DNA of 64,000 nt from Nocardioides nematodiphilus. Lineage in GTDB: Bacteria > Actinomycetota > Actinomycetes > Propionibacteriales > Nocardioidaceae. The DNA lies in NCBI RefSeq assembly GCF_020216525.1, contig NZ_JAIWOY010000008.1, positions 1 to 64,000 of the forward strand, written 5' to 3'. The position numbers and the translations under genes are program-made. This document shows, in pieces, positions 17,867 to 28,991 of this stretch. Under the pieces are notes generated by a model. The model searched no databases. It was not told where the DNA came from and saw only the letters and a list, made by a program, of their open reading frames with translations. Position 1 is the stretch's first letter. The number at the start of each line of letters is the position of its first letter.

Positions 17867-18891
17867 CCCCCGCGGACCTCTTCGCCCTGCCTGCGATGCA
17901 GCGCGCGCTGATCGCGGCCGTCGTCACCGGCCTCGCTGCGCCGGTCGTCGGCACGTACCTCGTGCAGCGCCGGCTCGCCCTGATGGGCGACGGCCTCGGC
18001 CACGTCGCGGTCACCGGTGTCGCCCTCGGCCTGCTCACCGGCGCCTCCCCGACCTGGACCGCGGTGATCGTCGCCGTCCTCGGCGCGGCGATCATCGAGC
18101 TGATCCGCGAGCGCGGCTCGGCCAACGGCGACGTCGCCCTGGCACTGCTCTTCTACGGCGGCCTCGCCGGCGGCGTCCTGCTCACCGGCATCAGCGGGCA
18201 GTCGGCGGCCTTCCTCGGGCAGTACCTGTTCGGCTCGCTGCTGACCATCGGGATCAGCGACCTGATCGTCACGATGGCGCTCTCCGCGGTCGTCATCGTC
18301 CTCGGTATCGGGCTCGCGCCCCAGCTCTTCGCCGTCGCCCAGGACCAGGAGTTCGCCAAGGTCTCCGGGCTGCGGGTGCGCTTCTACAACCTGCTCGTCG
18401 CGGTGCTCGCCGCAGTGAGCGTCACCGTCGCGATGCGCACCGTCGGCCTCCTGCTGGTCAGCGCGCTGATGGTCGTGCCGGTCGCCGCGAGCCAGCAGCT
18501 GACCCGCTCGTTCCGCGCCACCCTCCTCGGTGCGATGGTCATCGGCACGATCGCCTCCCTCGGCGGCCTGGTGATCTCGGCCTTCGCCTCGTTCAAGGCG
18601 ACGGTGGCACCCGGGCCCACCATCGTGCTGCTCGCCCTGGCCTGCTTCACCGTCGCCTGGCCGATCGGGTCGCTGCTTCGCCGGCGACGCCGGCTGGTCG
18701 AGCCCTTCCCGGTCGATCCGGAGGTCGAGGCGCTGTACGGGGCCTGCCCGGGCGAGCACGACCACCAGCACGGCCCGGCCTGCGGTCACCTCGCGATCGA
18801 GCACGGTGACCACGTCGACTATGTCCACGACGGCCACCGCCACGCGGTGCACGTCGAAGCGAGCGGAGAGCGCCACTATGACGAGCACTGA
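17863..18891 (+). CDS. znuB: Zinc ABC transporter permease
   Basis: ABC-3 family integral membrane protein of 342 residues with about eight hydrophobic segments between residues 15 and 270. The family pattern GDGLGHVAVTGVALGLLTG and the EFAKVSGLRV region are present. A long C-terminal cytoplasmic tail (about 295-342) is rich in His (EHDHQHGPACGH, HGDHVDYVHDGHRHAVH), which is longer than usual for the family. The ATG overlaps the znuC stop as ATGA, and its end overlaps zur by 14 bp. Confidence 0.93.
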   Translation: MTPADLFALPAMQRALIAAVVTGLAAPVVGTYLVQRRLALMGDGLGHVAVTGVALGLLTGASPTWTAVIVAVLGAAIIELIRERGSANGDVALALLFYGGLAGGVLLTGISGQSAAFLGQYLFGSLLTIGISDLIVTMALSAVVIVLGIGLAPQLFAVAQDQEFAKVSGLRVRFYNLLVAVLAAVSVTVAMRTVGLLLVSALMVVPVAASQQLTRSFRATLLGAMVIGTIASLGGLVISAFASFKATVAPGPTIVLLALACFTVAWPIGSLLRRRRRLVEPFPVDPEVEALYGACPGEHDHQHGPACGHLAIEHGDHVDYVHDGHRHAVHVEASGERHYDEH

Positions 18892-19279
18892 GCCCCAGGC
18901 CCAGCAGAGCGGCGTTCGGCCCACCAAGCAGCGCCTCGCGGTCGCGGCAGCGCTGGAGGCGACCGCCGGCTTCCACTCCGCCCAGGAGATCCACGAGCAG
19001 CTCGGTGGCAGCGTCGGGCTCGCGACGGTCTACCGCACCCTCACCATGCTGGCCGACGCCGGCGACGTCGACATGATGCGCAACGAGGACGGCGAGGCGA
19101 TCTACCGCCGCTGCTCGGGCACGCACCATCACCACCTCGTCTGCCGCAGCTGCGGACACACCGTCGAGGTGGAGGGGCCGGCGGTCGAGCGCTGGACCAA
19201 CGCGATCGCCGCCGAGCACGGCTACGCCGACGTCTCCCACACCCTGGAGATCTTCGGCACCTGCCGCGACTGCCGCTGA
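18878..19279 (+). CDS. zur: Zinc uptake regulator (Fur family)
   Basis: Zinc-sensing repressor of 133 residues. The winged helix (RPTKQRLAVAAAL to VGLATVYRTLTML) is followed by the zinc sites HHHHLVCRSCGH and the C-terminal CRDC pair. I chose the ATG at 18878 because GGAGAG lies 7 nt upstream; earlier in-frame ATGs fall inside the znuB tail. As the last gene of znuACB it should be repressed by its own product through the two boxes ahead of znuA. Confidence 0.94.
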   Translation: MTSTEPQAQQSGVRPTKQRLAVAAALEATAGFHSAQEIHEQLGGSVGLATVYRTLTMLADAGDVDMMRNEDGEAIYRRCSGTHHHHLVCRSCGHTVEVEGPAVERWTNAIAAEHGYADVSHTLEIFGTCRDCR

Positions 19280-19292
19280 CGGACCGCCCGGA

Positions 19293-20302
19293 TCAGGGGC
19301 GCCGGGCGATCACCCGCGGCACGTCGGCCGCCGGGCGGATCAGCGCGACGTCCACGAAGCCGCCCGCGGTGAGTTCCGCCGCGAGATCCTCGTACCGCGC
19401 CTCCGGGACGCCCCAGGACGCGAGCACCACCCGCATCAACCGGTAGTCGCGGGTGGCCCCGGAGGTGGGACGCGCGTCGTACTCCTCGAGGTCCCACGGC
19501 AGCGGGAGGTAGGCCAGCCCGCCGGGCCGCAGGGCGCCGAACATCGCCCGTACGGCACCCGCACGGGTGGGGGCCGGGAAGAAGAACTGGCTCCAGTGCG
19601 CCACGTCGAACGGCTCGGGATCGACGAAGTCCGCCGCGTCGCCGCGCACGACCCGCAGGCGATCGCCGACGCCGAGTGCGGCGGCGCGCTGCTCGGCGAT
19701 GTCGGCCAGGTCGTCGCTGAGCTCGACGCCCACCGCGGTCATCGCCGGGAAGGCCTGCAGGCAGGTCACCAGCTGCCCCGCCACCCCGCAGCCGAGCTCC
19801 AGCACGCGGGCGCCGTCGCGCATCAGCGCCCGCACCGGGTGCTGCTCGGCGCTCGCCCGGAAGCCCGCGACGCGCTCCGGTGACGCCGGGTCGGGCGAGA
19901 CGGAGAGGGCGAAGGCGATCCGGTCCTGCGACGGCATGGTCCAGTAGGTGTCGCCGGCCCCGACCGCCGCAGCTGGCGGGCCTGCACGGCGTCGCCCGCG
20001 AGCACCACGTCCAGAGGCGCGTACGCGGTCGGCGCGGTCAACGCCCGCCACGGCGGCGTGAGGCGCGCCAGGCCGTCCTGCGCGGTCACCACCTCGCCGG
20101 CGACGAGCGCCGCCAGGACGGCGGTGGCGACCTCATCGGACATGCCTGCTCCGGCCGCGGCGTCCTGCCAGCGCACGGGCTCGCGCAGTGCTCCCAGGAG
20201 GCCGGAGCCGGCCAGGCCGTCGACCAGCCCGATCAGTCCACACGCGGCGCTGAGCGGCCCGAGGGTGGTCTCGACGGCCTCGAAGAATGACGGCTCGGTC
20301 AT
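19293..20302 (-). pseudogene. Frameshifted SAM-dependent methyltransferase (winged-helix O-methyltransferase type)
   Basis: Two reading frames make up one gene. The 5' part (20302 to about 19985) encodes the dimerisation and winged-helix half: MTEPSFFEAVETTLGPLSAA to APLDVVLAGDAVQARQ. The 3' part (about 19985 to 19293) encodes the SAM half: YWTMPSQDRIAFALS, the SAM site VLELGCGVAGQ, VGVELSDDLAD, and FDVAHWSQFFFPAP. They join in the GC-rich stretch around 19960-19985, where a one-base indel (or +2 shift) would restore one protein of about 335 residues. Either the gene is broken or the base is a sequencing error. The substrate is unknown. Confidence 0.7.
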
Positions 20303-20362
20303 GGGCCCATCCTCGCGCCGAGGAGCCGTGACGCCCAGACCCCTTGCCGAACCGGAGAGGCG

Positions 20363-21139
20363 TCAGACCACCGAGTTGGGGATCGCGCCGCCGTAGCGGC
20401 GGTCACGGCGCGCGTACGTCTCGCATGCCGCCCACAGGTGGCGCCGGTCGACGTCGGGCCACAGCACGTCGGTGAAGACCATCTCGGAGTAGGCGGCCTG
20501 CCAGAGCATGAAGTTGGACAGCCGCTGCTCCCCCGACGTCCGCCAGACCAGGTCGGCGTCCGGGAGGTCGGGCAGGTAGAGGTAGCGGGCGAAGGTCTTC
20601 TCGTCGACCTTGCTGGGCTTGAGCCGCCCCGCGGCGACGTCCTCGGCGATCCGGCGCGACGCGTCGGCGATCTCGGCGCGCCCGCCGTAGTTGACGCACA
20701 TCGTCAGGGTGCAGACGGTGTTGTCCTTCGTCAGCTCCTCCGCCACCTGCAGCTCACGGATCACCGACTTCCACAGCCGCGGAGTGCGACCCGCCCAGCG
20801 CACCCGGACGCCGAGCTCGTGCATCTCGTCGCGGCGGCGACGGATGACGTCGCGGTTGAACCCCATCAGGAAGGCGACCTCCTCGGGGCTGCGTGACCAG
20901 TTCTCGGTGGAGAACGCGTACGCGCTGATCGCCTTCACACCCAGCTCGATGGCGCCCTCCACCACATCGAAGAGGGACGACTCGCCGGCCTCGTGGCCCC
21001 GGGTGCGCGGCAACCCGCGCTCCTTGGCCCAGCGGCCGTTGCCGTCCATGATCACCGCGACGTGCTGCGGGACCAGCTCGGCCGGGATCGGCGGCGGGGT
21101 CGCGCCGGAGGGGTGTGGCGTGGGCTTGCGGTGCGTCAC
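20363..21139 (-). CDS. uppS: Isoprenyl (polyprenyl) diphosphate synthase, cis type
   Basis: Condenses isopentenyl diphosphate units into long-chain cis-polyprenyl diphosphate, the lipid carrier for cell-wall synthesis. The 258-residue protein shows [19 protein letters not shown] with the catalytic Asp (about residue 36), the [17 protein letters not shown] segment and the diphosphate-binding [16 protein letters not shown] near the end. I chose the GTG at 21139 ([12 protein letters not shown]). It is the third gene of recO-yibE/F-uppS; the order recO-uppS is common in actinobacteria. Confidence 0.94.
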   Translation of the reverse strand: MTHRKPTPHPSGATPPPIPAELVPQHVAVIMDGNGRWAKERGLPRTRGHEAGESSLFDVVEGAIELGVKAISAYAFSTENWSRSPEEVAFLMGFNRDVIRRRRDEMHELGVRVRWAGRTPRLWKSVIRELQVAEELTKDNTVCTLTMCVNYGGRAEIADASRRIAEDVAAGRLKPSKVDEKTFARYLYLPDLPDADLVWRTSGEQRLSNFMLWQAAYSEMVFTDVLWPDVDRRHLWAACETYARRDRRYGGAIPNSVV

Positions 21140-21150
21140 AACGGGCAAGG

Positions 21151-22389
21151 CTAGTGGCCGTGCCCGTTGCTGTGCCCATGGCTGTGCCCGTGTGGGTCGC
21201 CCGCGGTGTCGGCGACGAGCGCCGCGATCGCGGTGGTCAGCGGGACGGCTGCGATGAGCCCGATCGAGCTCACCAGCGTCCGCACCACCTCCTCGGCGAG
21301 GTCCTCGGTGCCGGCCAGCAGCGACAGCGGCTGCGCGTAGAGCCGGATCACCAGCAAGGTGAGCAGCGCGGTGCCGGCGTAGGCGAAGACGATCGTGTAG
21401 ACGGTGGAGGCGATGTGGTCGCGACCGATCCGCATCGCGGCGCGCAGCACCTGCAGCCGGCTCGCGTCGGGCGACGCGGCCCGCAGCTCGTAGACCGCGC
21501 TGGCCTGGGTGATGGTGACGTCGTTGAGCACGCCGAGACCGGCGATGACGACTCCGGCGACCAGCAGCCCCGGGAAGTCGACCGCGGGCGCGTACGACAT
21601 CAGGGCACCGCCGGCGTCGCCGGTGACGCCGTTGAGCCGGCTGGCGTGCACCGCCCAGGTGGCCAGCGCGACCGTGATCGCGACCCCACCCAGGGTCCCG
21701 GCGAGCGCGGCGCTCGTCGTGGGCCGCAGCCCGTGGGTCGTGTAGAGCACCACGAAGAGGATGACGCTCGCTCCCGACAGCGCGACCAGCCCCGGATGAT
21801 GACCGGTCAGCATCGCCGGGATGACGAACCACCAGAGCACGGCACCGGCGACCGCGAGCCCCACCAGCGCCATCACGCCACGCCAGCGCGCGACGGCGAC
21901 CAGGACCACGACGAAGAGCGCGGTGAGGAGCCACAGCGAGGTGCCGCGCTGGACGGCGAAGAAGCCGTACGTGGCGCCTCCGGCCGCCGGTGTGCGGGCG
22001 AGGACCAGCGTGTCCCCGGCCCGCAGAGCCGAGCGCTGGTCGGGACGCGGGAGCTGGATGGTGCGCTCGTGACCCTTGTCCGGGCCGTCGGTGAGGACCA
22101 CCACGGCGGCCTCGTTGCCCGAGTCGTCGGCACGGGTGCGGTCGGTGAGCCGCGCGTGCACGTACGTCGTGCCGTTCGGGGCGAACGCGGCCTTGTCCTG
22201 CAGGGCCTGCAGCCCACTGCGGTCCGGCCACAGCAGCGCCACCGCGACGAGCGCCAGCACGCCGAGCAGAGCGAGCACGGTCAGCAGCGCGCGGGCCGGC
22301 GCCGTCTCGTGACGGCCGATGCCGAGACCCGCGCGGGACAGGCGCGACGTGCGCGCCGCCCGGCGGCGGCCACCGTGGTGATTGCTCAT
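21151..22389 (-). CDS. YibE/F-like multi-pass membrane protein with a His-rich tail
   Basis: The protein has 412 residues. One N-terminal helix (about 33-53) is followed by an extracytoplasmic domain and then about seven transmembrane helices (from about 150). The wording [19 protein letters not shown] and [21 protein letters not shown] is typical of the YibE/F family, whose function is unknown. The last residues, [16 protein letters not shown], form a His-rich metal-binding-like tail. The ATG overlaps the recO stop (ATGA). Three metal-transport proteins with His tails lie 3 kb away, but no Zur box is seen here. Confidence 0.85.
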   Translation of the reverse strand: MSNHHGGRRRAARTSRLSRAGLGIGRHETAPARALLTVLALLGVLALVAVALLWPDRSGLQALQDKAAFAPNGTTYVHARLTDRTRADDSGNEAAVVVLTDGPDKGHERTIQLPRPDQRSALRAGDTLVLARTPAAGGATYGFFAVQRGTSLWLLTALFVVVLVAVARWRGVMALVGLAVAGAVLWWFVIPAMLTGHHPGLVALSGASVILFVVLYTTHGLRPTTSAALAGTLGGVAITVALATWAVHASRLNGVTGDAGGALMSYAPAVDFPGLLVAGVVIAGLGVLNDVTITQASAVYELRAASPDASRLQVLRAAMRIGRDHIASTVYTIVFAYAGTALLTLLVIRLYAQPLSLLAGTEDLAEEVVRTLVSSIGLIAAVPLTTAIAALVADTAGDPHGHSHGHSNGHGH

Positions 22390-23117
22390 CGCTCGACATA
22401 CTCCAGCGAGCGCAGGCCGCGCTCCAGGTGCCAGGCGAGATAGGCCGCGACCAGGCCGCTGGCCTCACGGCGCTGGCGCTCGTCGCTGAGAGCCACGGTC
22501 TCCCAGTCGCCGGTCAGCAGCGCGGCGAGCAGCGCCAGCGTCGCCTCGGCCGGCGAGGCCGAGCCGGGGACGCGGCAGGTGCTGCAGACCGCGCCGCCGA
22601 GCGAGGGGTTGAACCAGCGGTGCGGGCCCTCGACACCGCAGCGGGCACAGTGCTCGAAGCTGGGCGCGTAGCCGGCCACCGCCAGCGAGCGGAGCAGGTA
22701 CGAGTCCAGCACCTGGCCCGGTCGCCGCGCATCGCCGGCGGCAAGGGCGCGCAGGGCGCCGACCAGCAGGAGGTACTGCTGCACGGCGGGCTCCCGCTCC
22801 TCGGTGACCAGCCGCTCCGCGGTCTCCAGCATCACGGTGCCGGCGGTGTAGCGGTCGTAGTCGAGCCCGATGCCGGCGTGGAAGAGGTCGAGGGTCTCGG
22901 CCTGGGTGATGGTGTCGAGGTTGCGACCCTCCGCGATCTGCAGATCGACGTGGGTGAACGGCTCGAGCCGGGAGCCGAACTTCGAGGTGGTCCGGCGTAC
23001 GCCCTTGGCGACGGCGCGCACCCGCCCGTGCTGACGCGTCAGCAGGGTGATGATGCGATCGGCCTCACCCAGCTTGTGGGTGCGCAGCACGATCGCCTCG
23101 TCGCGGTAGAGGGGCAC
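22386..23117 (-). CDS. recO: DNA repair protein RecO
   Basis: Recombination mediator of 243 residues that loads RecA with RecR. The N-terminal OB fold ([40 protein letters not shown]) is followed by a helical domain with a zinc motif CARC (near residue 150) and CSTC (near 172). I chose the GTG at 23117, which gives [19 protein letters not shown] lies directly before it, so it may be read from a leaderless transcript. It leads recO-yibE/F-uppS and shares a promoter core with the divergent membrane gene. Confidence 0.93.
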   Translation of the reverse strand: MPLYRDEAIVLRTHKLGEADRIITLLTRQHGRVRAVAKGVRRTTSKFGSRLEPFTHVDLQIAEGRNLDTITQAETLDLFHAGIGLDYDRYTAGTVMLETAERLVTEEREPAVQQYLLLVGALRALAAGDARRPGQVLDSYLLRSLAVAGYAPSFEHCARCGVEGPHRWFNPSLGGAVCSTCRVPGSASPAEATLALLAALLTGDWETVALSDERQRREASGLVAAYLAWHLERGLRSLEYVER

Positions 23118-23134
23118 TCCCCTATTCTGCCTGC
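23118..23134. promoter_or_regulatory. Compact divergent promoter shared by recO and the membrane-protein gene
   Basis: Only 17 bp separate the two starts. On the plus strand TATTCT (23123-23128) lies 6 nt before the GTG at 23135. On the minus strand CAGAAT (complement of 23124-23129) lies 6 nt before the GTG at 23117. The same bases would thus serve as -10 in both directions, with both mRNAs leaderless. Sequence inference only. Confidence 0.5.
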
Positions 23135-24046
23135 GTGAGCGCGACGAGGAGAGACGGCGCACCGGCTGCACCGACCGGGCCGATCAGCGGAGCGGCCGCC
23201 GGCGTGACGGGCGCGGCGCGCAATCTGGCCGATCGGGCCGGTGTGGCGGCGTACAACGCCGTCGACGTCGTGGCCGACCGGGTCGATCTGGCCTCGATCC
23301 AGGCCGACGATCTCTACCTGCGCATCGCCGGCAAGCAGCGCAGCTTCGCATCGTGGTTCCTGGTCCTGCTGACCTGGCTGCTGCTGGCCACCAACCTCTG
23401 GCTGCTGTTCTGGGATCCGGCCTCGACGCGCTGGCACGACGGCGTCCGCTACACCGACTGGGGACTGTCGGGCCTGCTGGCGCTGACCATCTGCTGGCGC
23501 TGGTTGCGCTTCCGGATCGGGCGGCGGTACCTCAGGTCGCGGCTGTGGGAGATCCCGGCCCTGGTCCCGCTGGCCGTGCCCGGGCTGACCGAGGCGCACT
23601 GGGTGCTGTCACTCGTGCTGGTCTGCCGCGTCGTGCGCGTCATCGACCGTACGGACAACTACCTCGGCGACCAGATCACCGCCGTCCTGGTCACGCACTT
23701 CTCCAACCCGATCGTGGAGGCGATCAAGAAGCCGATCACGGTCGCGGTCCTCGACGAGGTGATCGACGTGATCAAGACCGGCACGTACGCCGCGAACGTC
23801 AAGGCCGCTCTGGACGAGAACCGCGCCGAGCTCGAGTCGATGGTGCTCGACCTGGTCCGCAACGACCCGACGACGGGCAAGCTGCGCTACGTGCCGTTCC
23901 ACGACGAGATCGTGCAGATGACCGCGAACACGGTGCTGCGGATCGTTGACGGCGCGCTGGACGACCCGCGCACCACCGAGCTGATCAGCGACGTGATCCG
24001 CAACTCCGCCGCGCAGCTGCGTCAGGCCGTGCGTGCGAAGGATTAA
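23135..24046 (+). CDS. Membrane protein with two to four helices and a long soluble tail (voltage-sensor-like region)
   Basis: The protein has 303 residues. Hydrophobic segments lie at about 68-92 and 108-125, and two weaker ones around 145-175 ([27 protein letters not shown]). The arrangement [12 protein letters not shown] after short helices recalls the voltage-sensor end of ion-transport proteins, but no pore sequence is visible. The C-terminal half (about 180-303) is a helical cytoplasmic domain. I do not know its function. The GTG start sits 6 nt after a -10-like TATTCT, consistent with a leaderless mRNA. Confidence 0.7.
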   Translation: MSATRRDGAPAAPTGPISGAAAGVTGAARNLADRAGVAAYNAVDVVADRVDLASIQADDLYLRIAGKQRSFASWFLVLLTWLLLATNLWLLFWDPASTRWHDGVRYTDWGLSGLLALTICWRWLRFRIGRRYLRSRLWEIPALVPLAVPGLTEAHWVLSLVLVCRVVRVIDRTDNYLGDQITAVLVTHFSNPIVEAIKKPITVAVLDEVIDVIKTGTYAANVKAALDENRAELESMVLDLVRNDPTTGKLRYVPFHDEIVQMTANTVLRIVDGALDDPRTTELISDVIRNSAAQLRQAVRAKD

Positions 24047-24116
24047 CCTCTCCTTCCCCGCGCGGTTTACGCCGGTCGTCCTCAGGTCACCGGGCGCTGG
24101 TTGGATGGGAATCATC

Positions 24117-24947
24117 ATGGACCTGCGCCGTACGACGACGATGCGATTCGCCGCCCTGTCGGCTCTCCTCGTGGCCCTCCCCTGGGCCACCCCGGCCGCG
24201 GCCGACGCGGCGGAGACGACCGTGCTCCCCGTCGCCTCCCATCAGGCTCCCCAGCAGCCCCACGTGGTCCGCTCGATGTTCTGGATGAACGCGATGCGCT
24301 CCAACCTCGACCGGCGGGCGCGGGCGACCGCGTCGAGCCGGATGCGCACCGACGTCGCTCACATGCGCGCCAGCGGCACCGATCTGGCCGTGCTCGCCGA
24401 GGTCGCCGCCGACCAGCGCACGGCCTTCCGCAGGCTCACCGGGCCGCGCTGGGCCATGGTCACGGGCGGCAACGCGATCGACAACGTCGTCGTCTACCGC
24501 CGGACGGCTTTCACCCAGGTGGCCCACGCGTCGATGACGACGCGCTACAACCGCGGCCAGCGCATCCACGTCACCATCCCGGTGCTGCGCGACAACGTCA
24601 CGGGCACGCAGGTCGCGGTCATCCCGGTCCACAACCCGCAGTGGAACGTCGGGCCGTGGCGCGCGATGTCGATCCGCCTCGAGATCGCCAAGATCAAGCA
24701 GCTGCGCCGCACCCACCCGCAGTGGCGGATCGTGATCGCCGGGGACTTCAACGCCGCCGGTCCCTCCGCGTGCGCGTTCGCGCACATCGGCATGGCGAGC
24801 GCGTTCCTCTCCCGCGCGCACTGCGGCCGGATCAAGGCGATCGACCAGATGTACGCCAGCCCCGCCTTGAAGCCCCACGCCTACCGCTCGGTGCACACCG
24901 GCGCCACCGACCACGGGCGCGAGTACCACGCCAAGCTCGTGCTCTGA
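24117..24947 (+). CDS. Secreted endonuclease/exonuclease/phosphatase (EEP) fold protein
   Basis: The protein has 276 residues and a signal peptide (about 9-32: FAALSALLVALPWATPAAADA). The EEP fold is suggested by LAVLAEVAADQRTAF (Glu of the metal site), VIAGDFNAAGP (GDFN motif, about residue 205) and TGATDHGREYHAKLVL (Asp-His pair at the end). These are the metal and catalytic residues of the DNase I/sphingomyelinase/phosphatase superfamily. The substrate is unknown. The start is uncertain: ATGs at 24105, 24117 and 24141 are all possible, and none has a good ribosome site. Confidence 0.75.
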   Translation: MDLRRTTTMRFAALSALLVALPWATPAAADAAETTVLPVASHQAPQQPHVVRSMFWMNAMRSNLDRRARATASSRMRTDVAHMRASGTDLAVLAEVAADQRTAFRRLTGPRWAMVTGGNAIDNVVVYRRTAFTQVAHASMTTRYNRGQRIHVTIPVLRDNVTGTQVAVIPVHNPQWNVGPWRAMSIRLEIAKIKQLRRTHPQWRIVIAGDFNAAGPSACAFAHIGMASAFLSRAHCGRIKAIDQMYASPALKPHAYRSVHTGATDHGREYHAKLVL

Positions 24948-24948
24948 G

Positions 24949-24986
24949 GGGTCTCGGTACGCCCGCTCGCGGGCGTACCGAGACCC
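24949..24986. terminator. Perfect 18-bp hairpin between convergent genes
   Basis: GGGTCTCGGTACGCCCGC (24949-24966) and its exact complement (24969-24986) are separated by only 2 bases. The hairpin lies just after the EEP-fold gene stop and just after the leuA stop on the other strand, so it probably terminates both transcripts. There is no T run on either side. Confidence 0.65.
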
Positions 24987-24992
24987 GAGACC

Positions 24993-26845
<1,853 letters not shown>

Positions 26846-26955
26846 GACTCGGCCACCATACCCCACGGCACTCGCGATGAGGGACCCCGATCCCCACCGC
26901 CCATGCTCGTCACAGGTACCCCTCAGCAACGGCGGTCCCCCGCCGAAGTCCGGGT

Positions 26956-28014
26956 GTGAGGTTCTTTGCGCGCTTGGCTCAGCGGGGCCCCCTCGACGAG
27001 GTCGCCGTCCCCGAGCCGCGCGCCGGCGACGAGTCGTCCGCGGAGCCTGACGTCGAGGCGGCGTCCGCGACCGACGACGCCGCGGATCCCGAGGCGAAGC
27101 CCGAGCCAGAGGCGGAGGCTGAGTCAGAGGCGGAGGCGGAGGAGCCCGAGGAGGTCCCGCCCGGGGAGCAGATCGTCGTCACGGCGGTGGACCCCGCCGA
27201 GGTCACCCAGGACCTCGCCAACCGGCTCGCCGCGCTCGACCGCTCCGAGATGGTCGCCTCCGGGCGCAACCTCGCGGTCGTCAACGCCCGCGCGCTGCTC
27301 ACCAAGCTGCAGACCCTGTCCGGAGCGCTCTGGGTCGCCGGGCCGCCGAAGAGCCCCGTCGGCTGGGCGACCCTGACCACGCCGGCGGAGGGCGCGGTGC
27401 TGCACGGCACCGTGAGCACCCGCAACCGTCGCAAGGGCGTCGCGAGCCGCCTGATGAAGGAGGTGCTCGCCTACGCCGGCGAGCAGGATTACGCCGCGAT
27501 CACCTGCTCGACCTGGACCGACTCCCCCAGCGAGACCTTCCTGCGCCAGCAGGGGTTCGAGGCCCGGCCCCAGCCCCACGCCGTCCGGTGCCAGGACCTG
27601 TACGCCACGGCCGAGCGCCGCCGGCGGATCGGCGAGGACACGGCCGGCTACGGCGCCTCGTACGAGCTGAGCACCAGCGAGGAGGAGCTCGAGCAGGGCG
27701 CGACGGTCTACCGCGTCCTCGCCACCCACCTCATCACCGGTGCCGTGGTCGGCTCCGCGGAGCTGAGCGTCGCCGAGGGCGCCCCAGAGTTCGCCGTCAA
27801 CGGCACGGTGCAGGTCGACCCCCGTCACCGCGGCACCCGCCTCGGCACCCTGATGGCCCTCGAGCTGATCGCGTTCGTGCAGGCCAAGTCGAAGAAGGTG
27901 CGGACGATCCAGGTCAGCAGCCCGGCCGCCGACCCGTACATCACGACCATCCTGGACCGGATCGGATTCCGGGTCATCGGCACCCAGTCGGACCACCGCC
28001 TGCGACTGCGCTGA
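26956..28014 (+). CDS. Double GNAT acetyltransferase with an acidic N-terminal tract
   Basis: The protein has 352 residues. A Glu/Ala-rich, probably disordered region (about 30-70) precedes two GNAT domains. Domain 1 has the acetyl-CoA loop TVSTRNRRKGVASRLMKEVL (about 154-173), and domain 2 has TVQVDPRHRGTRLGTLMALE (about 281-300). Tandem GNATs occur in mycothiol synthase and in other actinobacterial proteins; nothing proves mycothiol synthesis here. The GTG at 26956 is the likeliest start. It diverges from the leuA leader. Confidence 0.8.
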   Translation: MRFFARLAQRGPLDEVAVPEPRAGDESSAEPDVEAASATDDAADPEAKPEPEAEAESEAEAEEPEEVPPGEQIVVTAVDPAEVTQDLANRLAALDRSEMVASGRNLAVVNARALLTKLQTLSGALWVAGPPKSPVGWATLTTPAEGAVLHGTVSTRNRRKGVASRLMKEVLAYAGEQDYAAITCSTWTDSPSETFLRQQGFEARPQPHAVRCQDLYATAERRRRIGEDTAGYGASYELSTSEEELEQGATVYRVLATHLITGAVVGSAELSVAEGAPEFAVNGTVQVDPRHRGTRLGTLMALELIAFVQAKSKKVRTIQVSSPAADPYITTILDRIGFRVIGTQSDHRLRLR

Positions 28015-28031
28015 TCTGCCAGACTGGTGGC

Positions 28032-28427
28032 ATGGCACACCTCACGGACCTGACCGACGCCGAGATCTGGACCCAGCTCGAGAGCGGCGCCCTCGCTCGG
28101 ATCGCCTGGACCGCCAGCAGCGGCCCGCAGATCCTGCCGGTCAACTTCGTGACCCATGACGGCGCGGTGTGGCTGCGGACCACCGCCCACTCCTCGATGG
28201 CCGATCAGATCGACGAGAGCCCGGTCGCGATCGAGATCGACGACATCGACCCCGCCACCCACGTCGGCTGGAGCATCGTGGTCCACGGGCGCGCCGAGGC
28301 GATCTACCACGAGAGCGACGTGCCCGAGGAGGTCACCTCGCTGCGCGCCTGGGCCGGCGACCACCGCCCGTTGTGGATCCGGGTGAGCGCGGACACCGTC
28401 ACCGGCAAGCGCCTCACCTCGCAGTGA
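28032..28427 (+). CDS. Pyridoxamine 5'-phosphate oxidase-family flavin/F420-type protein
   Basis: Small split-barrel protein of 131 residues. The segment LARIAWTASSGPQILPVNFV, then VWLRTTAHSSM and VAIEIDDIDPATHVGWSIVVHGRAE, is the usual cofactor-binding order of the family, which includes flavin and F420 oxidoreductases and heme-binding members. Substrate is unknown. The ATG follows CAGACT (28020-28025) by 6 nt and has no ribosome site, suggesting a leaderless mRNA. It is followed by a flavodoxin-like gene 16 bp on, so they may be co-transcribed. Confidence 0.82.
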   Translation: MAHLTDLTDAEIWTQLESGALARIAWTASSGPQILPVNFVTHDGAVWLRTTAHSSMADQIDESPVAIEIDDIDPATHVGWSIVVHGRAEAIYHESDVPEEVTSLRAWAGDHRPLWIRVSADTVTGKRLTSQ

Positions 28428-28443
28428 GCTGAGGCACGCCACG

Positions 28444-28929
28444 ATGGCGCGTCTCCTCGTCGTGCACCACTCCCCGACGCCGACCACCCAGGCCCTCGCC
28501 GAGGCGGTCGTCGCCGGGTCCCGCGACGACGCCATCACCGGCGTCGAGGTCGTCGTGCGCCCGGCGCTCGAGGCGAGCGCCGAGGACGTGCTCGCCGCCG
28601 ACGGCTACCTGCTCGGCACCTCGGCGAACTTCGGCTACATGTCGGGAGCGCTCAAGCACTTCTTCGACACGATCTTCCTCCAGGCCGGCGGGGCCCTGTC
28701 GGACGACGGCAGCGCTCGCGAGGCCTCCGGCGGTCGCAAGCCGTACGGGCTGTGGGTGCACGGCCGCTACGACACGACCGGCGCGGTGCGCTCGGTGCAG
28801 AGCATCGTCCAGGCACTCGCCTGGCAGCAGTCGGCACCCGTTCTCGAGGTGCTCGGAGACGTCGGCGAAGCCGAGCGCGAGCGGGCGTACGACCTCGGCG
28901 GCACGCTCGCCAGCCTGTTGATGGTCTAG
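28444..28929 (+). CDS. Flavodoxin-like NAD(P)H-dependent oxidoreductase
   Basis: The protein has 161 residues with a flavodoxin fold. The phosphate-binding loop is VVHHSPTPTTQALAEAV (about 6-22), and the FMN ring region is LLGTSANFGYMSGALKHFFD (about 56-75). It probably reduces quinones or small acceptors. It lies directly after a flavin-type split-barrel gene, which would fit a small redox pair. The ATG has no strong ribosome site and may be coupled to the gene upstream. Confidence 0.83.
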   Translation: MARLLVVHHSPTPTTQALAEAVVAGSRDDAITGVEVVVRPALEASAEDVLAADGYLLGTSANFGYMSGALKHFFDTIFLQAGGALSDDGSAREASGGRKPYGLWVHGRYDTTGAVRSVQSIVQALAWQQSAPVLEVLGDVGEAERERAYDLGGTLASLLMV

Positions 28930-28991
28930 ACAACCAGGGCTAGGGTCGAGTCACCTGCACAACCACCACCAACTCGGGATGGAGGCTGGAC

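Noticed and set aside
20363..22468. A 701-codon frame with uppS at its end
   Set aside because: The first 440 codons are antisense-type Arg/Gly-rich sequence inside the yibE/F gene. UppS begins at the GTG 21139.
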